NCBI RefSeq assembly: GCF_002934685.1
Contig: NZ_NKHL01000119.1
Coordinates: 237,995 to 301,994, forward strand
Source of the DNA: Pseudomonas bohemica
GTDB taxonomy: Bacteria; Pseudomonadota; Gammaproteobacteria; Pseudomonadales; Pseudomonadaceae
DNA length: 64,000 nt
Direction of reading: 5' to 3'
The notes under the pieces: model-generated
What the model saw: the letters and a program-made list of their open reading frames with translations, nothing else
What the model was told of the DNA's origin: nothing
The model's database searches: none
Program-made: the position numbers and the translations under genes
In this document: positions 61,539 to 64,000 of the stretch, one piece after another
How the letters are laid out: each line of letters opens with the position of its first letter
Position numbering within the stretch: the stretch's first letter is position 1

Positions 61539-61587
61539 GGGTTTCATTGAAGCGGGCGCAGCGTGAATCAGTGCGGCCGCTTTCATG

Positions 61588-63195
61588 TCAATGACGGAAG
61601 TGGCGCATGCCGGTGAACACCATCGCGATACCCGCTTCATCCGCTGCCGCAATCACTTCGGCATCACGCATCGAGCCGCCTGGCTGGATTACCGCAGTGA
61701 TGCCAACCTTGGCCGCGTTGTCGATGCCGTCGCGGAACGGAAAGAATGCGTCGGATGCCATGACCGCGCCCTGCACCTGCAGGCCCGCGTGTTCAGCCTT
61801 GATAGCAGCGATACGCGCCGAGTTCACGCGGCTCATCTGGCCTGCGCCGACACCGATGGTCTGGCGGTTCCTGGCGTAGACGATGGCGTTGGATTTGACG
61901 TATTTGGCGACTTTCCAGGCGAAGATCAGGTCGTGGACTTCCTGTTCGCTCGGCGCGCGTTTGGTCACAACTTTCAGGTCGTCGGCGGTGATCATGCCGA
62001 TGTCGCGGCTCTGCACCAGCAGGCCACCGGTGACGCGTTTGTAATCCCACGCTGGTGCGCGATCGGCAGCCCATTGGCCGCTGGTCAGCAGACGTACGTT
62101 GGCTTTGCCGGCGACGATGGCCTTGGCTTCGGCGCTGACGCTTGGGGCGATGATCACCTCAACGAACTGACGCTCGACGATCGCCGTGGCGGTCTCGGCA
62201 TCCAGTTCGCGGTTGAAAGCGATGATGCCTCCAAACGCCGACTCGCTGTCGGTGGCGTAGGCCAGTTCGTAGGCCTGACGAATGCCGCCTTCGGCGTCCG
62301 GGCTGACTGCGACGCCACACGGGTTGGCGTGTTTGACGATGACGCAGGCAGGCTTGACGAAGCTCTTAACGCACTCGAGCGCGGCATCGGTATCGGCCAC
62401 GTTGTTGTAGGACAGTTCCTTGCCTTGCAGCTGGGTCGCAGTGGCGATGCCCACTTCGGCAGGTTTGGCTTCGACGTAGAACGCCGCGCTCTGGTGCGGG
62501 TTCTCGCCGTAGCGCATTTCCTGCGCCTTGATGAACTGGGTGTTGAAGGTGCGCGGGAACTCGCTGCGGCCTTCGGTGGAGAGGGTCTCTGCGCTCTGGT
62601 CGACGCTGCCCAGGTAGTTGGCAATCATGCCGTCGTAGGCGGCGGTGTGTTCGAACGCCTTGAGCATCAGGTCGAAACGCTGAGCATAGGTCAGGCCGCC
62701 AGACTTGAGGCTTTCCAGCACTTGGCTGTAGTCGCTGGCGTTGACCACGATGGCCACGTCTTTATGGTTTTTCGCAGCCGAGCGGACCATGGTCGGACCA
62801 CCGATATCGATGTTTTCGATGGCGGTGGGCAGGTCGCAACCCGGCTTGGAGACCGTGGCTTCGAACGGGTAGAGGTTCACCGCGACCAGATCGATCGGCT
62901 TGATGCCGTGCTCGGCCATGATGGCGTCGTCGGTGCCGCGACGTCCCAGGATGCCGCCGTGGATTTTCGGGTGGAGGGTCTTGACCCGGCCGTCCATCAT
63001 TTCTGCAAACCCGGTGTAATCCGCGACTTCTACCGCTGCCACGCCGTTGTCCTTGAGCAGCTTGAACGTGCCACCGGTGGAGAGAATCTCGACGCCCAGG
63101 GCTTCGAGTTCACGGGCAAATTCAAGGATCCCGGTCTTGTCGGAAACGCTGATCAAGGCGCGGCGGATCGGCAGGCGGGTAGTCTGGTCGGTCAT
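61588..63195 (-). CDS. purH: bifunctional AICAR transformylase / IMP cyclohydrolase
   Basis: PurH, 535 residues, carries out the last two purine steps. The N-terminal IMP cyclohydrolase (SVSDKTGILEFARELE) is followed by the AICAR transformylase (KHANPCGVA, YGENPHQSAAFY). ATG 63195 follows GGAAGTTGAG; the longer frame covers the fis terminator and is not coding. Confidence 0.97.
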   Translation of the reverse strand: MTDQTTRLPIRRALISVSDKTGILEFARELEALGVEILSTGGTFKLLKDNGVAAVEVADYTGFAEMMDGRVKTLHPKIHGGILGRRGTDDAIMAEHGIKPIDLVAVNLYPFEATVSKPGCDLPTAIENIDIGGPTMVRSAAKNHKDVAIVVNASDYSQVLESLKSGGLTYAQRFDLMLKAFEHTAAYDGMIANYLGSVDQSAETLSTEGRSEFPRTFNTQFIKAQEMRYGENPHQSAAFYVEAKPAEVGIATATQLQGKELSYNNVADTDAALECVKSFVKPACVIVKHANPCGVAVSPDAEGGIRQAYELAYATDSESAFGGIIAFNRELDAETATAIVERQFVEVIIAPSVSAEAKAIVAGKANVRLLTSGQWAADRAPAWDYKRVTGGLLVQSRDIGMITADDLKVVTKRAPSEQEVHDLIFAWKVAKYVKSNAIVYARNRQTIGVGAGQMSRVNSARIAAIKAEHAGLQVQGAVMASDAFFPFRDGIDNAAKVGITAVIQPGGSMRDAEVIAAADEAGIAMVFTGMRHFRH

Positions 63196-63220
63196 CTCAA
63201 CTTCCATCAAAAGGTTCAGC

Positions 63221-63250
63221 AAAAAAAACGACCGCAGGAAACTGAGGTCG
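63221..63250 (-). terminator. terminator after fis
   Basis: Read leftward, CGACCTCAG and CTGCGGTCG form a nine-base stem with one mismatch around TTTC, then a run of eight T. It lies between fis and purH, so purH should have its own promoter or depend on read-through. Confidence 0.88.
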
Positions 63251-63266
63251 CTTTGTTTGGGGATGC

Positions 63267-63587
63267 TTACAGCAGATCGTACTGTTTGAGTTTCTTGCGC
63301 AACGTGCCACGGTTCAGACCGAGCAGCTCGGAGGCCTTGGTCTGATTGCCCTTGACGTAGTTCATCACGCACTCGAGCAACGGTGCCTCGACTTCCGATA
63401 GCACCAGGTTGTAGACATCAGTGACGGCAGCACCTTCCAGGTGAGCGAAATAATTGTGCAGCGCCTTTTCGACGCTTCCGCGCAGGGTCTGACCCTCCGC
63501 GCTCGGCGTGTTGAGGTGCTGTTTCAAATTGACGTTGTCGCTCACGGGTGTTGTTCCACTCACTAAAGTCTCTGTCATCATCGTCAT
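63267..63587 (-). CDS. fis: DNA-binding protein Fis
   Basis: Fis, 106 residues, a dimeric nucleoid protein that bends DNA and activates rRNA and other promoters. The C-terminal helix-turn-helix (TKASELLGLNRGTLRKKLKQY, 21 letters in source, key part ASELLGLNRGTLR) ends the protein. The start ATG (63587) overlaps the dusB stop by four bases, and a second in-frame ATG lies three codons on. The dusB-fis operon is conserved. Confidence 0.97.
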   Translation of the reverse strand: MTMMTETLVSGTTPVSDNVNLKQHLNTPSAEGQTLRGSVEKALHNYFAHLEGAAVTDVYNLVLSEVEAPLLECVMNYVKGNQTKASELLGLNRGTLRKKLKQYDLL

Positions 63588-64000
63588 GCGGCCACCTCTT
63601 GTTCGTTCCCTGCTTCCGGGCTTTTATCGCGTTCGGCAAAGAATTCCCGAACGTTGGCGCACTGTGCTTCCGTATCTTCCAAACGATTGAAATGGGCGCG
63701 AAACTCCCTGGCGCCCGGCAAGGTTGCGAGATACCAGCCGACGTGTTTTCGGGCAATCCGCACGCCCACCACGTCGCCATAGAACGTGTGAAGCGCGGCC
63801 AGATGCTCTAGCAGAATGCGTTCCACTTCACCTAGCGCCAGTGCGGGAAGTTTTTCCCCGGTGCGCAGGTAGTGTTCTATCTCGCGAAAAATCCATGGGC
63901 GCCCTTGGGCGGCCCGACCAATCAACAGCCCGTCGGCACCGGTCGCATTGAGCACGTGCCGGGCCTTTTCAGGTGAATCGATGTCGCCATTGGCGAACAC
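63584..64000 (-). CDS. dusB: tRNA-dihydrouridine synthase DusB, C-terminal part
   Basis: The 3' part of dusB; the N-terminus lies beyond the window. Visible are VFANGDIDSPEKA, GADGLLIGRAAQGRPWIF (FMN phosphate site) and a C-terminal helical domain with RKHVGWYL. DusB is the FMN enzyme reducing U17 of tRNA. It overlaps fis. Confidence 0.93.
   Translation of the reverse strand: MFANGDIDSPEKARHVLNATGADGLLIGRAAQGRPWIFREIEHYLRTGEKLPALALGEVERILLEHLAALHTFYGDVVGVRIARKHVGWYLATLPGAREFRAHFNRLEDTEAQCANVREFFAERDKSPEAGNEQEVAA

Overview
The window is a stretch of a Pseudomonas chromosome, most likely from the fluorescens/syringae side of the genus. This rests on gene content and order (azurin, nadE-pncB, a complete urea transport and urease set, cbpA-cbpM, retS-purD-purH-fis-dusB, the cob genes), high G+C, and many short inverted repeats of the Pseudomonas REP type (cores like GTAGGAGCGCGCTTGCCCGC and GTGGGAGCGAGCTTGCTCGC). 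I see no prophage, insertion sequence, CRISPR array, rRNA or tRNA gene.

Layout. 1-4.5 kb: the start of a small basic protein, azurin, a DUF1338 metalloenzyme, then NAD salvage (nadE, pncB). 4.7-14.4 kb: a LysR regulator divergent from amaB and amaA (lysine/pipecolate catabolism), then a five-gene branched-chain-type amino acid ABC transporter behind a near-perfect sigma-54 promoter, ending in a strong terminator. 14.4-15.2 kb: a 0.8-kb non-coding stretch rich in DnaA-box-like 9-mers. 15.2-20.2 kb: an SDR oxidoreductase, an AGE-family sugar epimerase, and urease accessory genes (UreJ/HupE permease, ureG, ureF, ureE). 20.2-33.6 kb: a mixed block with a DesT-type regulator, small secreted proteins, AsmA, a ferritin-like protein, osmE, a lipase, an EamA exporter, psiF, an AI-2E-type permease, the chaperones yegD/cbpA/cbpM, and an orphan histidine kinase. 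33.7-44.4 kb: one long leftward nitrogen unit, urtABCDE (urea uptake) followed by ureD, ureA, two GNAT acetyltransferases, ureB and ureC. 44.8-48.4 kb: a copper-related cluster (PepSY protein, two DUF2946 proteins, PCu(A)C chaperone) and a type II toxin-antitoxin pair. 48.5-56.3 kb: two divergent cobalamin operons (cobK-cbiD-cobL leftward; cobG-cobH-cobI-cobJ rightward). 56.5-64 kb: marC, the hybrid sensor retS, then purD, purH, fis and the 3' part of dusB.

How the parts work together. The urt and ure genes form one urea import and hydrolysis module. It has a candidate sigma-54 promoter and a weak NtrC-like site before urtA, and its nickel-handling accessory genes lie about 15 kb away. The amaA/amaB enzymes with the DUF1338 protein could make up much of the pipecolate/2-aminoadipate route. 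The divergent cob operons encode consecutive corrin-ring steps. The chaperone block pairs a CbpA co-chaperone with its CbpM modulator. No clearly undescribed multi-gene system stands out. The most unusual signals are non-coding: the phased repeat array before the ABC transporter, the DnaA-box-like cluster, a perfect 12-bp dyad between a histidine kinase and an uncharacterised 99-residue protein, and REP pairs placed inside the ure, urt and pur operons.
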